NCBI GenBank assembly: GCA_003049485.1 | Contig: PYST01000444.1 | Span: forward strand, 2,040-27,810 | Direction of reading: 5' to 3' | Length of the DNA stretch: 25,771 nt | Source: Ophioceras dolichostomum | Lineage: Eukaryota > Ascomycota > Sordariomycetes > Magnaporthales > Ophioceraceae | Part shown: positions 18,363-25,771 of the stretch, piece after piece | Numbering within the stretch: position 1 is the first letter of the stretch | How the letters are laid out: each line of letters starts with the position of its first letter | Made by a program: the position numbers and the translations under genes | Notes under the pieces: generated by a model | Database searches by the model: none | Told to the model about the DNA's origin: nothing | Seen by the model: the letters and a program-made list of their open reading frames with translations, nothing else

Positions 18363-19164
18363 GGTGAGTTGGAGGACCATCAATGCTGCTCGTGTGATCC
18401 TTCGATGCAAACGAGGAAAACCACGAGAATTCAAAACCTGGGACCTGGCGATAATTCTGCCCGACCGTCGTTGTCGGCCAAGCCGGGCAGACCTGAGGGG
18501 GACACAGCCGCTGAGAAGACTGGGAATGGGAAAGCAGTTTCGAGGCAGCGTGGAGGTTCAACGCCGCATGGCTGAATGTTTTCGCCGCCCGACCAATGCA
18601 AGAACGAACAACCTGGAAGGCACAGTTCGCGCAGCGGCCTGTTCGGATCAATCGACCGAGTTTCGTTCTAGCAGTTCGCACCGAGTTCGGGGATGTCTGG
18701 TCGTGAGACGGACGTCGCGCATTTGAGCAAAGTCGCCGAAGAAACACCCAGAGGAAAGGCGCGATTCAGGACTCGCAGGACTCAAGTGAGCATGTGCCTG
18801 TAGCACGTTGTCGTCGTCTGGTGATTGCAGCGCTTCACAGCGGTTAAACCCTCTGGAGATCCACCGAGTGCGGGGTGTGTCCAGCATCCAGATGTCGGCA
18901 GCTCGGCGCATCGACGTCACTGACAAGTGTGCGGACTTTTGGAGAGCAGGAGCGGGGCAGGAGCCACCGAGAACACATCTCGCGACCGGATGAATTTTCG
19001 CCGCGAGGATGGTGGTGTGAATACGAGAACTTCTTCTGTATAAGGTCCATCAGTGAGCGGAAGGAAGAAGTTGGGGATCCTCGTGCGACGATACGCCGAA
19101 AGCCACGGAAGCTGTCTGTCGATTCCACCTTGTACACTTAGGTAGACATTAAAAGCACTACACA

Positions 19165-20805
19165 ATGTCTGGCACGGTGGTCCCTCGCGCAAAGTCCCTA
19201 GAGGACATATACCCTCTGGCCTCCGTCGACTCTCAACGGGCGCGGTGGCAGAGCCTGCTGGCCAAGTTCGAGTCCCTCTACGGCCATGCGCCCACGTTCG
19301 TGGCCCGCTCGCCGGGGCGGGTCAACATCATCGGCGAGCACATCGACTACAGCCTGTACTCGGTGCTGCCCATGGCCATCGAGGCAGACGTGCTGATGGC
19401 CGTGTCGACGACCGATTCGGATCCCGAGGAGGGCTCAGACTCATACTGCATCCAGATTGCCAACGTCCAGGAGGACCGCTTCCCGGCCCGCGACTTCTCG
19501 CTGCCGCACGGCGGCGCGGTCGAGATCGACGACAAGGTGCACGAGTGGTCCAACTACTTCCGCTGCGGCCTCCGCGCCGCCCTCGAGCTCCTGCACAAAA
19601 AGCGCGGGGGCGACCCGGCGTTCCGGGCGAAGAGCATGCGGGTCCTCATGGACGGCGCCGTGCCCCCGGGCGGCGGCCTCAGCTCCAGCGCGGCCTTCAC
19701 CACGACCGCAGCGCTGGCCGTCATGACCGCGAACGGCGAGGCCGAGGTCGACAAGAAGGAGCTGACGGAGCTGGCCATCGTCAGCGAGCGCGCCGTGGGC
19801 GTCAACTCGGGCGGCATGGACCAGTCGGCCTCGGTCTTCGCCCAGCGCGGGTCCGCCCTCTTCGTGACCTTCTCCCCGACGCTCACCGCCCGCCCCGTGT
19901 CCATCCCACACACGAACCCGGAGCTCTGCTTCGTCATCGCCCAGTCCTTCGTCAAGGCCGACAAGTTCGTCACGGGGCCCATCCACTACAACCTGCGCGT
20001 GGTCGAGTGCACCCTGGCGGCCGCCTACCTCAACGCGGTGCTCAACCCGCCGGGCACGGAGCTGCCCACGGACGCCTCGCCGCTGGGCATCTCCCTCCAC
20101 GGCTTCCACGAGACCTACTTCGCCCTGCGCGAGGCCGCCGGCGACCAGGACGTCCCGACCTCGGCGCCAAAACAGCTCGCCCTCCTGCTCGCCCTGACGC
20201 GCGCGTCCCTCCCCAAGGACGAGGGCTACACGCGCGAGGAGGTCGCCGCGGCGCTGGGCATCTCGGTCGACGAGCTCGACACGCGCTTCACGTCGCGCTT
20301 CCCTGTGCGCGCCGACCGGTTCCTGCTCCGGCAGCGCGCCGAGCACGTCTTCTCCGAGGCGCTGCGCGTGATCGAGTTCATGTCGCTGCTGGAGCGCGAC
20401 CCGTCGTCGCTGGCCGGCAGCCACGGCACCACCGGCGGCGAGACGCTCGTCTACAACGCCCTGCTCGGCGCCAAGCTGGACGCCACGCAGGCCTCCTGTC
20501 GCAACCTGTACAACTGCAGCTGCCCAGAGCTGGAGGATCTGTGCGCCATCGCGCGCCGCGCGGGGAGCTACGGCAGCCGTCTCACCGGCGCTGGTTGGGG
20601 AGGGTGCAGCGTCCACCTGGTGCCGGCCGACAAGGTGGCTGAGGTTACTGAGGCCTGGGAGCGCGAGTACTACTCCAAGCGCGAGCTAACCCAGGAGCAG
20701 AAGGATGCCGCGGTCGTGGTCAGTCTCCCGGGCAATGGGAGCGCTGTTTTGTTTGTCGGTGAAGGTAGGATTGTTGAACATTTCAAGGTTGTGGGCGTGG
20801 TTTAG
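19165..20805 (+). CDS. Galactokinase (GHMP kinase, Leloir pathway)
   Basis: This intronless gene encodes 546 residues. It phosphorylates galactose to galactose-1-phosphate with ATP, the first committed step of the Leloir pathway in the cytosol. All GHMP motifs are present. Motif 1 with the galactokinase signature is GRVNIIGEHIDY (51-62); the ATP-binding motif 2 is PPGGGLSSSAAF (168-179). The catalytic aspartate region is GVNSGGMDQSAS, with Asp220 as the likely base, and motif 3 is LTGAGWGGCS (473-482). The intact Ser-Ala in motif 2 separates it from the kinase-dead sensor Gal3 of yeasts. The IDYSLYSVLP variant is typical of fungal Gal1. Length is near that of other filamentous-fungal galactokinases, with an N-terminal lead of about 40 residues. 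It is head-to-head with the GH114 gene. Third positions are almost all G/C, which produces long false frames on the other five readings. Confidence 0.96.
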   Translation: MSGTVVPRAKSLEDIYPLASVDSQRARWQSLLAKFESLYGHAPTFVARSPGRVNIIGEHIDYSLYSVLPMAIEADVLMAVSTTDSDPEEGSDSYCIQIANVQEDRFPARDFSLPHGGAVEIDDKVHEWSNYFRCGLRAALELLHKKRGGDPAFRAKSMRVLMDGAVPPGGGLSSSAAFTTTAALAVMTANGEAEVDKKELTELAIVSERAVGVNSGGMDQSASVFAQRGSALFVTFSPTLTARPVSIPHTNPELCFVIAQSFVKADKFVTGPIHYNLRVVECTLAAAYLNAVLNPPGTELPTDASPLGISLHGFHETYFALREAAGDQDVPTSAPKQLALLLALTRASLPKDEGYTREEVAAALGISVDELDTRFTSRFPVRADRFLLRQRAEHVFSEALRVIEFMSLLERDPSSLAGSHGTTGGETLVYNALLGAKLDATQASCRNLYNCSCPELEDLCAIARRAGSYGSRLTGAGWGGCSVHLVPADKVAEVTEAWEREYYSKRELTQEQKDAAVVVSLPGNGSAVLFVGEGRIVEHFKVVGVV

Positions 20806-21241
20806 TGGTACGAGTGGAAGGCTTGGCCTGCTGGGGAGAAAATCTGCACATATTTTTAATCCACAGCACATAAATTCGTTACTTCCTTTTATTTGCGAGT
20901 CCGCTTTGATGTCACGGCCGCTGCCAAAATCGGTTGTTTGATAGTCCAACCAGTAAAGAGAAGTGAGAACCCAAAAACGGAACCTAGAGTATGTCGATAG
21001 CCCGTTCTTCCCAGCGTCGCATAAACCCAATCCACGCCCTTAAACGAAAGGCTGTCCTAAAGAATCTTGTGCTCCGTTGTGCTCCGCTATCATATTACAC
21101 CCTAGCAATACCATTAATAACCCGAATAGAGAGATAATTATGAAAGAAAAGAATGTTAGGATGGGGAAAATAAGAACAAGAACGTCTCTCAGTTAGATGC
21201 TATGAACCGGAAGAAGTAGTGATCACACCCGTAACCTCCCT
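20806..21241. other. Convergent intergenic region, 3' ends of galactokinase and RING-CH genes
   Basis: A 436-bp AT-richer gap lies between facing stop codons. It has a short direct repeat of TTGTGCTCCG at about 21067-21088. No gene is seen; it presumably holds both 3' untranslated regions. Confidence 0.6.
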
Positions 21242-21752
21242 TCAACGACCGCCAGCCCGCTCCACGTTCTTGACGCGCCGCTTCTTCCGGGCCTGCACGC
21301 GCCGGTACTTGATCCAGAGCGCGAGCGCGTCGCGGACGACGACGTACACGCAGCCGCCCGCCAAGCTGCGGCCCCACTGCTCCTGGAGCAGGCCCCGAGG
21401 CCTTCCCACGGCCCCCTGCACCAGACGACTGGGCAGCGTCCAGCGCAGCGCCTCACCCGCGAGGTACGCCACGCCGGGGAACAGCAGCGCCGAGACGGTG
21501 CCGTTGATGATGCCCGAGAAGGGGCCGCCCGTGGCAGCCTCGACCTGGCGCTGGCGGCGGCGCGGACGACGGCCGCCTCCGGCGCCGGCGTTCTGGTCGT
21601 TGTTGTTATTGTTGTTGTTCTCGTTGTTGTTCTGCGGGGCGGGGGCAGCCGGTACGTTGGGGGCCGGTGCTGCCTGCTCCTCCGCTCCGACGGCTGGGGG
21701 TGGTGGCTGCCTCACGTCGTCACCCGTGCCGACGGTAGGGGCGGCTGTAGGA

Positions 21753-21791
<39 letters not shown>

Positions 21792-23322
21792 TGCTCCTGT
21801 TCTTGAACAATCTCGGCAAACTCGGCCCGTATCTCTGCCGCAATCTCGCGCCGCGCAGCTTCGACCCTAGGGTCGTCGGGGTCCCGCACGCCTGCGCGCT
21901 CCATGGCCAGGTTCTCCCTGTGTTGCCTCTCTGCACCCCACTGGCGCATGAACTCTGCTACCGTTTCGCGATCCGGCCTCGCCCGCCTGGCTGGCCTGGC
22001 CGCGGCTCGGTCCCGCCTGAAGACCTCGAACTGAAATCTGCCATTCTCACCAATAGCGACATCGATCTGGATCTGCTCGTTCGCTATCGGAACTGGGCCC
22101 GCCCCGACTTCGTGGTGGCCATCAGCCGCCGCCGCTGCCGCCTCGTCCTCCGCCGCGTCCTCCACCTCGTTCGCCACCTCGCCCGCCACCTGGCCCACCG
22201 GCTCGATCACCACCACGTCCTCCACCTCCTCTTCATCATCAATGCCTTCGTCGCCAGCAAACATATTGAAAACCGCCCCGACAAACCTGAGCAGGGCAGG
22301 GACAATTCTAACGACGTTGCCTGCCTGGGCCAGCGCCTCCTGCTGCTGTTGGGGCTGTTGCTGTTGCTGGGCTTGCGCGGGTTGATGGGCTGCGTTTTCA
22401 CCCTGGGCGGGCTCGTGCGGCTGCTCTTCGGTCTCCCTTCCGCGGAGAGCGTTGTTGAGCCGCCTCTCGAAGGAGCCAAGGAACTGGAAGTACAGTTCTG
22501 AGTAGCACATGCTCAGACCCGGCGCCATCGTCATCATCCACATGGGCGAAAAAGGCCACTGTGGCACGTTTCCGCGCACGAGCATCGACATGCCGTTCTA
22601 TGAATCACACCTAGTTAGCCTCTTCGGTTGGTGCACTGTGTACATACGTAGGCGTCGTAGTTGCTTACCGCGAAGGACATTGGCAGCATCGCGTATCGCC
22701 AAACGCCAGGAATAGCCTTATTAAGCAGCAGGAGAGGGGCGATCAAATTCAGCGCCCAGACCCTGGCGGCAAAGCCGTAGTTGGGCCAGAATCTCCACCA
22801 TGGAATGCCGTCGTGCCGCCTGAGCAGGTCCTGAACGCCCAGCCAGCGAAGGGTGGGGTGGGAGCCCGCGACGGTGGTCATGGCCAAGACGCCGTAGAAC
22901 CCCGAGCCGGCGACGCCGAAGGCGCCCGCCATGTTCAGCAGGATGACGGGCGTCACGCGGCTGTACGCGCGGACCAACCCGTCGCGCACCCAGAGCACCG
23001 GGTCGAACGGCTCAAACACCCGGATGGGGCCCCCGCAGGCGTGGCAGCGGATCGGGTTCTGGTCGCGAGACCCCGCGCCGCCCTGCCGGCCGCCCTGGGC
23101 CTCCATCTCGGCCACCCATTTGAGCATGCACTCCTCGTGGGCCTCGAGTGTGCAAGGGCAGGGATTCACCCATGTCGCATCTGGCGTCTCGGTCGAGTCG
23201 AGCATGCAGATGAAGCAGTAATGGTAGTTCGGGTCTGACTGCGACTGCGTCCTCCTGAGTGCGCTCGGCGATGACGGTGCGGCGGCGGCTTCCGCAGCGG
23301 GCGATCTCGCCTCGCTCGCCAT
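21242..23322 (-). CDS. RING-CH (MARCH-type) membrane E3 ubiquitin ligase
   Basis: Two exons read downwards, 23322-22669 and 22597-21242, give 669 residues. The 71-nt intron has donor GTAAGC, a ctaac branch site and acceptor TAG. The RING-variant finger near the N-terminus has the C4HC3 order: C36 and C39 (CFIC), C55 and C57 (CPC), H62 and C65 (HEEC), C93 and C96 (CHAC). Several hydrophobic segments follow: around VTPVILLNMAGAFGVAGSG, NLIAPLLLLNKAI, the Met/Trp-rich stretch just after the intron, GTVSALLFPGVAYLAGEAL, and GGCVYVVVRDALALWI before a basic end. The middle is low-complexity and acidic, with polyQ, polyAla and polyAsn runs. RING-CH proteins of this layout are ER or endomembrane ligases that ubiquitinate membrane proteins. 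It is not Doa10/Ssm4, which is far longer. The substrate is unknown. Confidence 0.88.
21601..21631. repeat. AAC-type tract encoding polyasparagine in the RING-CH protein
   Basis: TTG/ATT triplets on the plus strand encode interrupted Asn runs (NNNENNNNNNND) on the minus strand, just before the basic stretch RRPRRRQRQ. It is disordered low-complexity sequence. Confidence 0.8.
21753..21791. repeat. Perfect (GCG)13 microsatellite encoding polyalanine
   Basis: Thirteen uninterrupted GCG triplets (39 bp) encode an alanine run in the middle of the RING-CH protein, right after VQEQEH. A pure GC trinucleotide repeat is prone to slippage, so length may differ between strains. Confidence 0.95.
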
Positions 23323-23961
23323 TGTCGGGGGCGTAAATCGTGCTGCGAGAAGCGAAGGCTGTCGGATGTTGTCAGACGGGGTTGGTGCAGATTGCTGCGG
23401 CTGAAGGTGGTCGGAAATGTCAAACGGACAAACTGCCGGTGATGGTCGGTGCAGGAAGGCGAGCGGGAGAGAAGAGATAGACGGTGCCTAAGAGATCAGC
23501 GATGAAGAAATGCTCGCCAAGTGAGGATGGCAAACAAAGCTCTAGAAAGGGTGGGCGGTATTGGAAAGGAACAGGTCGGAGGTTTCCCAAAAGAGGGATG
23601 GTTGAATTCCCGCGCCGGGACTTGATAGCGTCGGAGCTTCACCAATAGTGGAGGTGGCCCACTATAGCTCCCAACGGCAGGCAGTTTGGCAGGTGGCCAA
23701 CGGGCCCTGTCTTGGCGGACTGTGGCGTCCACAACCTTTTCAATCGGGCCTGTGGCGTCAATCCATTCACTAACGTGGCGGGGTAACAGGGTGCTTGCTA
23801 TTCTTGACCCCTCCATCGGCCTCTCTTTGTGTCCCCCGAGTCCGTGGGCTTGGTGACAAAATACCTAGTTCCCATCCTCCTCCACTACCTTTAATCTCTC
23901 CTTGCTCCTCTTCTCGTCTTCGAAAAAAATAGATTCATTGTTCTCTCGTTCATCCCAGAAC
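23323..23961. promoter_or_regulatory. Divergent promoter between RING-CH and SGT genes
   Basis: This 639-bp gap separates two outward-facing starts. It has a CCAAT box at 23642-23646 and an inverted one (ATTGG) at 23560-23564. A CT-rich leader (about 23874-23920) precedes the SGT start. It is probably a bidirectional promoter; no other gene is seen. Confidence 0.55.
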
Positions 23962-25262
23962 ATGGTAAGTCGCCTACTATTTTCTACGTATTGCGTGAAC
24001 ATCCTTGCTGGCCTCTCCTTTCCTCTACAGCATGTGAAGACATCTATCGAGATGCGATGGACCGTGGACTGCGGGCTAATCTACATGTGCATATGACTGT
24101 GGCTAGGCGACAACCTCTAAACAGCGCCTGGCGCTGGCGATATGCGACTTTCTAAACACGTCGGTCGCCGACAGCACTCTAGCCGCGGATGACCAGGAGC
24201 AGATCGAGATCGCCGTCAACTGCATCGCCGACTGCTTCAAGGTCGACCCAACGAACAAGGCGGCCGTCACCGAAGCCATTGGCGACCAGAACCTGCTGAA
24301 GATATACTCCGTCTACGAGAAACTAAAGAGCTCCGCCCCGTCTAAGCCAGCTGCAGCCGCAGCCGACGCCGCTGCTTCTGCACCCGTCTCGGAAGAGTCG
24401 AAGAAGGAAGCCGAGGCGCTCAAGTCCAAGGGCAACGCAGCCATGGCTCAGAAGGACTACCCGACCGCGATCGACCTCTACACCCAGGCGCTGGCCCTGA
24501 ACCCCGGCAACGCCATCTTCCTGTCCAACCGCGCCGCCGCGCACAGCGCGGCCAAGGACCACGAGAGCGCCAAGGCCGACGCCGAGGCCGCCGTCGCCGT
24601 CGACCCGAGCTACACGAAAGCCTGGAGCCGCCTGGGTCTCGCGCGCTTCGCCCTCGGCGATGCGAAGGGCTCCATGGAGGCGTACAAGAAGGGCATCGAG
24701 CATGAAGGGAGCGGCGGCAGCGACGCGATGAAGAAAGGGTTCGAGACCGCCAAGAGGAGGGTCGACGAGCTCGAGCGGGACGAGTCTGAAGGCACGTCGC
24801 TGCGCGCCGGCGCTAGTGCCAGTAGCGGTAGCGGCAACCCGAGCCTCAGCGACCTAGCTTCCATGCTCGGCGGCGGCGGCGGCGGAGGCGACATGCCCGA
24901 CTTCAGCTCCATCATGAACAACCCCATGTTCGCGTCGATGGCACAGAAGATGATGAGCAACCCGGACCTCATGAGCAACCTGATGAGCAACCCGCGCCTC
25001 CGGGAAATGGCCAACCAGTTCGGCAGCGGGGGCGGCATCCCGGACATGTCTGCGCTCATGTCGGATCCTAGCATCGCCGAGATGTAAGTCCATCTTTTCG
25101 TAGATCACACCCCCGATACCTTTTAGTTTTTCACGTACCTATCTAGCCGCCAAATATTTGATGGCCCTTAGGCTGACCTAGACTCGTAGGGCGCGGAGTA
25201 TGATGGGTGGCGGTGGCGGCCCAAGTGGTGGTGCTGGTCGTGGCGCAGGATCCGGGCAGTAG
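23962..25262 (+). CDS. SGT/Sgt2 small glutamine-rich TPR co-chaperone
   Basis: Three coding exons, 23962-23964, 24107-25083 and 25190-25262, give 350 residues. The first holds only the initiator ATG, followed at once by GTAAGT; the second begins at GCG after ggctag, giving MATTSKQRLALAICDFL. Residues about 5-70 form the SGTA homodimerisation domain that binds Get4/Get5. Three TPR units span about 101-202 (EAEALKSKGNAAMAQKDY onward), the part that holds Hsp70/Hsp90 tails. The C-terminal part is Met/Gly/Asn-rich, with repeated SNP-type helices (FSSIMNNPMFASM, MMSNPDLMSNLMSNP), the site that binds hydrophobic tail anchors. It ends in GGGGGPSGGAGRG. Sgt2 passes tail-anchored proteins to the GET pathway for ER insertion. 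Domain order and length are normal. The short 106-nt last intron has a gctgacc branch site. Confidence 0.93.
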
Positions 25263-25771
25263 TAGCAATGGATATTGAAGACAGCTCCCTCTCGTGGGTA
25301 ATTTTGGGGTTTGCAATACAATCAACGCAGTTCACTGCTATGGCAATATTTCGAATCTCACGGCCCTCGACCGTCTAGCCCAATTTTCCTTGGTGACCAC
25401 TACCTCTTACCCCTATCCATCAACGTGGTCATCGATGTGGCCTCCCGCCTGACTTCTTTTCGTCTTCGGTACAATCACATCTCTGTGTGAAACCCTATCC
25501 ATGCGATCTGCGCGGTCCTAATGGGATGATCTTCTGGAAGTGTAGGCAGTTTTACAACTTCAAGCGTGAAAGCACCCTAGCTCAATTTCCGCGGCCCCAA
25601 TGCATCAACAGATCGACATAGGTAGTGAAAGTCGCCATCATCCCTTTAGCCTGGTTCCAACTCCGCGAATCGGCTAGGATGTTATTTATCTGTGGCTTCG
25701 ACCTTCCCCCGGTTTGTTCCAGATCTCCTCCCTGACGCCGCCGCCGTGGGCATATATATATATATATATAT
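25263..25771. other. SGT 3' side and right edge
   Basis: The last 509 bp hold no open frame or RNA that I recognise. It is mixed-composition DNA with no clear promoter signs. It ends in the AT repeat. Confidence 0.6.
25752..25771. repeat. (AT)10 dinucleotide repeat at the right edge
   Basis: Ten AT units run to the last base of the window; the true length is unknown because the sequence stops inside it. Confidence 0.95.

Larger units (their letters stand above)
16955..19164. promoter_or_regulatory. Divergent intergenic region between GH114 and galactokinase genes
   Basis: This 2.2-kb interval lies between two outward-facing starts. On the GH114 side there is a TATA-like AAATATATC (minus strand, 17136-17128), 182 nt upstream of that start. 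On the galactokinase side a perfect CRE-type palindrome lies at 18353-18362, about 800 bp upstream. A 41-codon hydrophobic minus-strand frame sits at 17383-17508. Overlapping open frames on both strands at about 18325-19190 look like the result of local GC-richness. No gene is recognised. Confidence 0.55.

Noticed and set aside
18325..19192. Overlapping 90-140-codon frames on both strands upstream of galactokinase.
   Set aside because: Both strands are open to a similar extent, which points to base composition. No motif or splice structure ties them to a gene.
19245..20642. Long alternative frames inside galactokinase (465 codons on plus, 391 codons on minus at 19441-20616).
   Set aside because: They are shadows caused by near-uniform G/C at third positions of the real gene. 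Their translations are Arg/Ala/Pro-rich with no family features.
15760..20805. A galactosaminogalactan biosynthesis cluster.
   Set aside because: There is no glycosyltransferase, epimerase, deacetylase or GH135 gene beside the GH114 gene; only the pairing with galactokinase remains.
21862..21875. 14-bp palindrome CGACCCTAGGGTCG.
   Set aside because: It lies in the RING-CH coding exon, where the codons explain it (the DDPRVE region); probably chance.
1..25771. tRNA, rRNA or transposon genes.
   Set aside because: I scanned for the T-loop GTTCRANYC core, transposase or reverse-transcriptase-like motifs and long terminal or inverted repeats, and saw none outside coding exons. A tRNAscan or repeat search could still find degraded copies.

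Overview
The window reads as nuclear DNA of a filamentous ascomycete (Pezizomycotina; Sordariomycetes is a reasonable guess that I cannot prove from the sequence). The signs are short introns of about 70-143 nt with GTRNGT donors and CTRAY-type branch sites (gctaac, ctaac, ctgac), G/C-rich third codon positions, CT-rich leaders, and a gene set typical of fungi. Both ends stop in simple sequence: A16 then G14 at the left edge and (AT)10 at the right edge. The window may therefore be a whole contig whose assembly broke at low-complexity DNA.

I support nine protein genes. From left to right: (1) a membrane-anchored amidohydrolase, minus strand, cut by the left edge inside an intron; (2) a five-exon CorA-like magnesium transporter-type protein, plus; (3) a conserved fungal protein of unknown function with two hydrophobic segments, a PRQE repeat array and a long charged coiled coil, minus; (4) the PX-domain Qc-SNARE Vam7, minus; (5) the microtubule plus-end protein EB1/Bim1/Mal3, four coding exons, minus; (6) a secreted GH114 endo-alpha-1,4-polygalactosaminidase-type hydrolase, three exons, minus; (7) a single-exon galactokinase, plus; (8) a RING-CH membrane E3 ubiquitin ligase, two exons, minus; (9) the TPR co-chaperone SGT/Sgt2, three coding exons, plus. 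Splice joins were worked out by hand and keep frame in every gene.

These are mostly unrelated housekeeping genes, not a metabolic cluster. Three head-to-head pairs share intergenic promoters: amidohydrolase/CorA-like, GH114/galactokinase (both connected with galactose or galactosamine), and RING-CH/SGT (both connected with membrane-protein quality control). About 2.9 kb (8347-11279) has no gene I can support. I found no tRNA, rRNA, transposon or CRISPR array.

The most unusual observation is at VAM7. Its TGA stop is followed by C, and the same frame then stays open for 133 codons with coding-like composition. This extension has almost no ATG of its own and ends in a long hydrophobic segment. 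That arrangement would fit a stop-codon readthrough isoform that anchors a normally soluble SNARE in a membrane; a private nonsense mutation, a sequence error or unrecognised splicing are the rivals.
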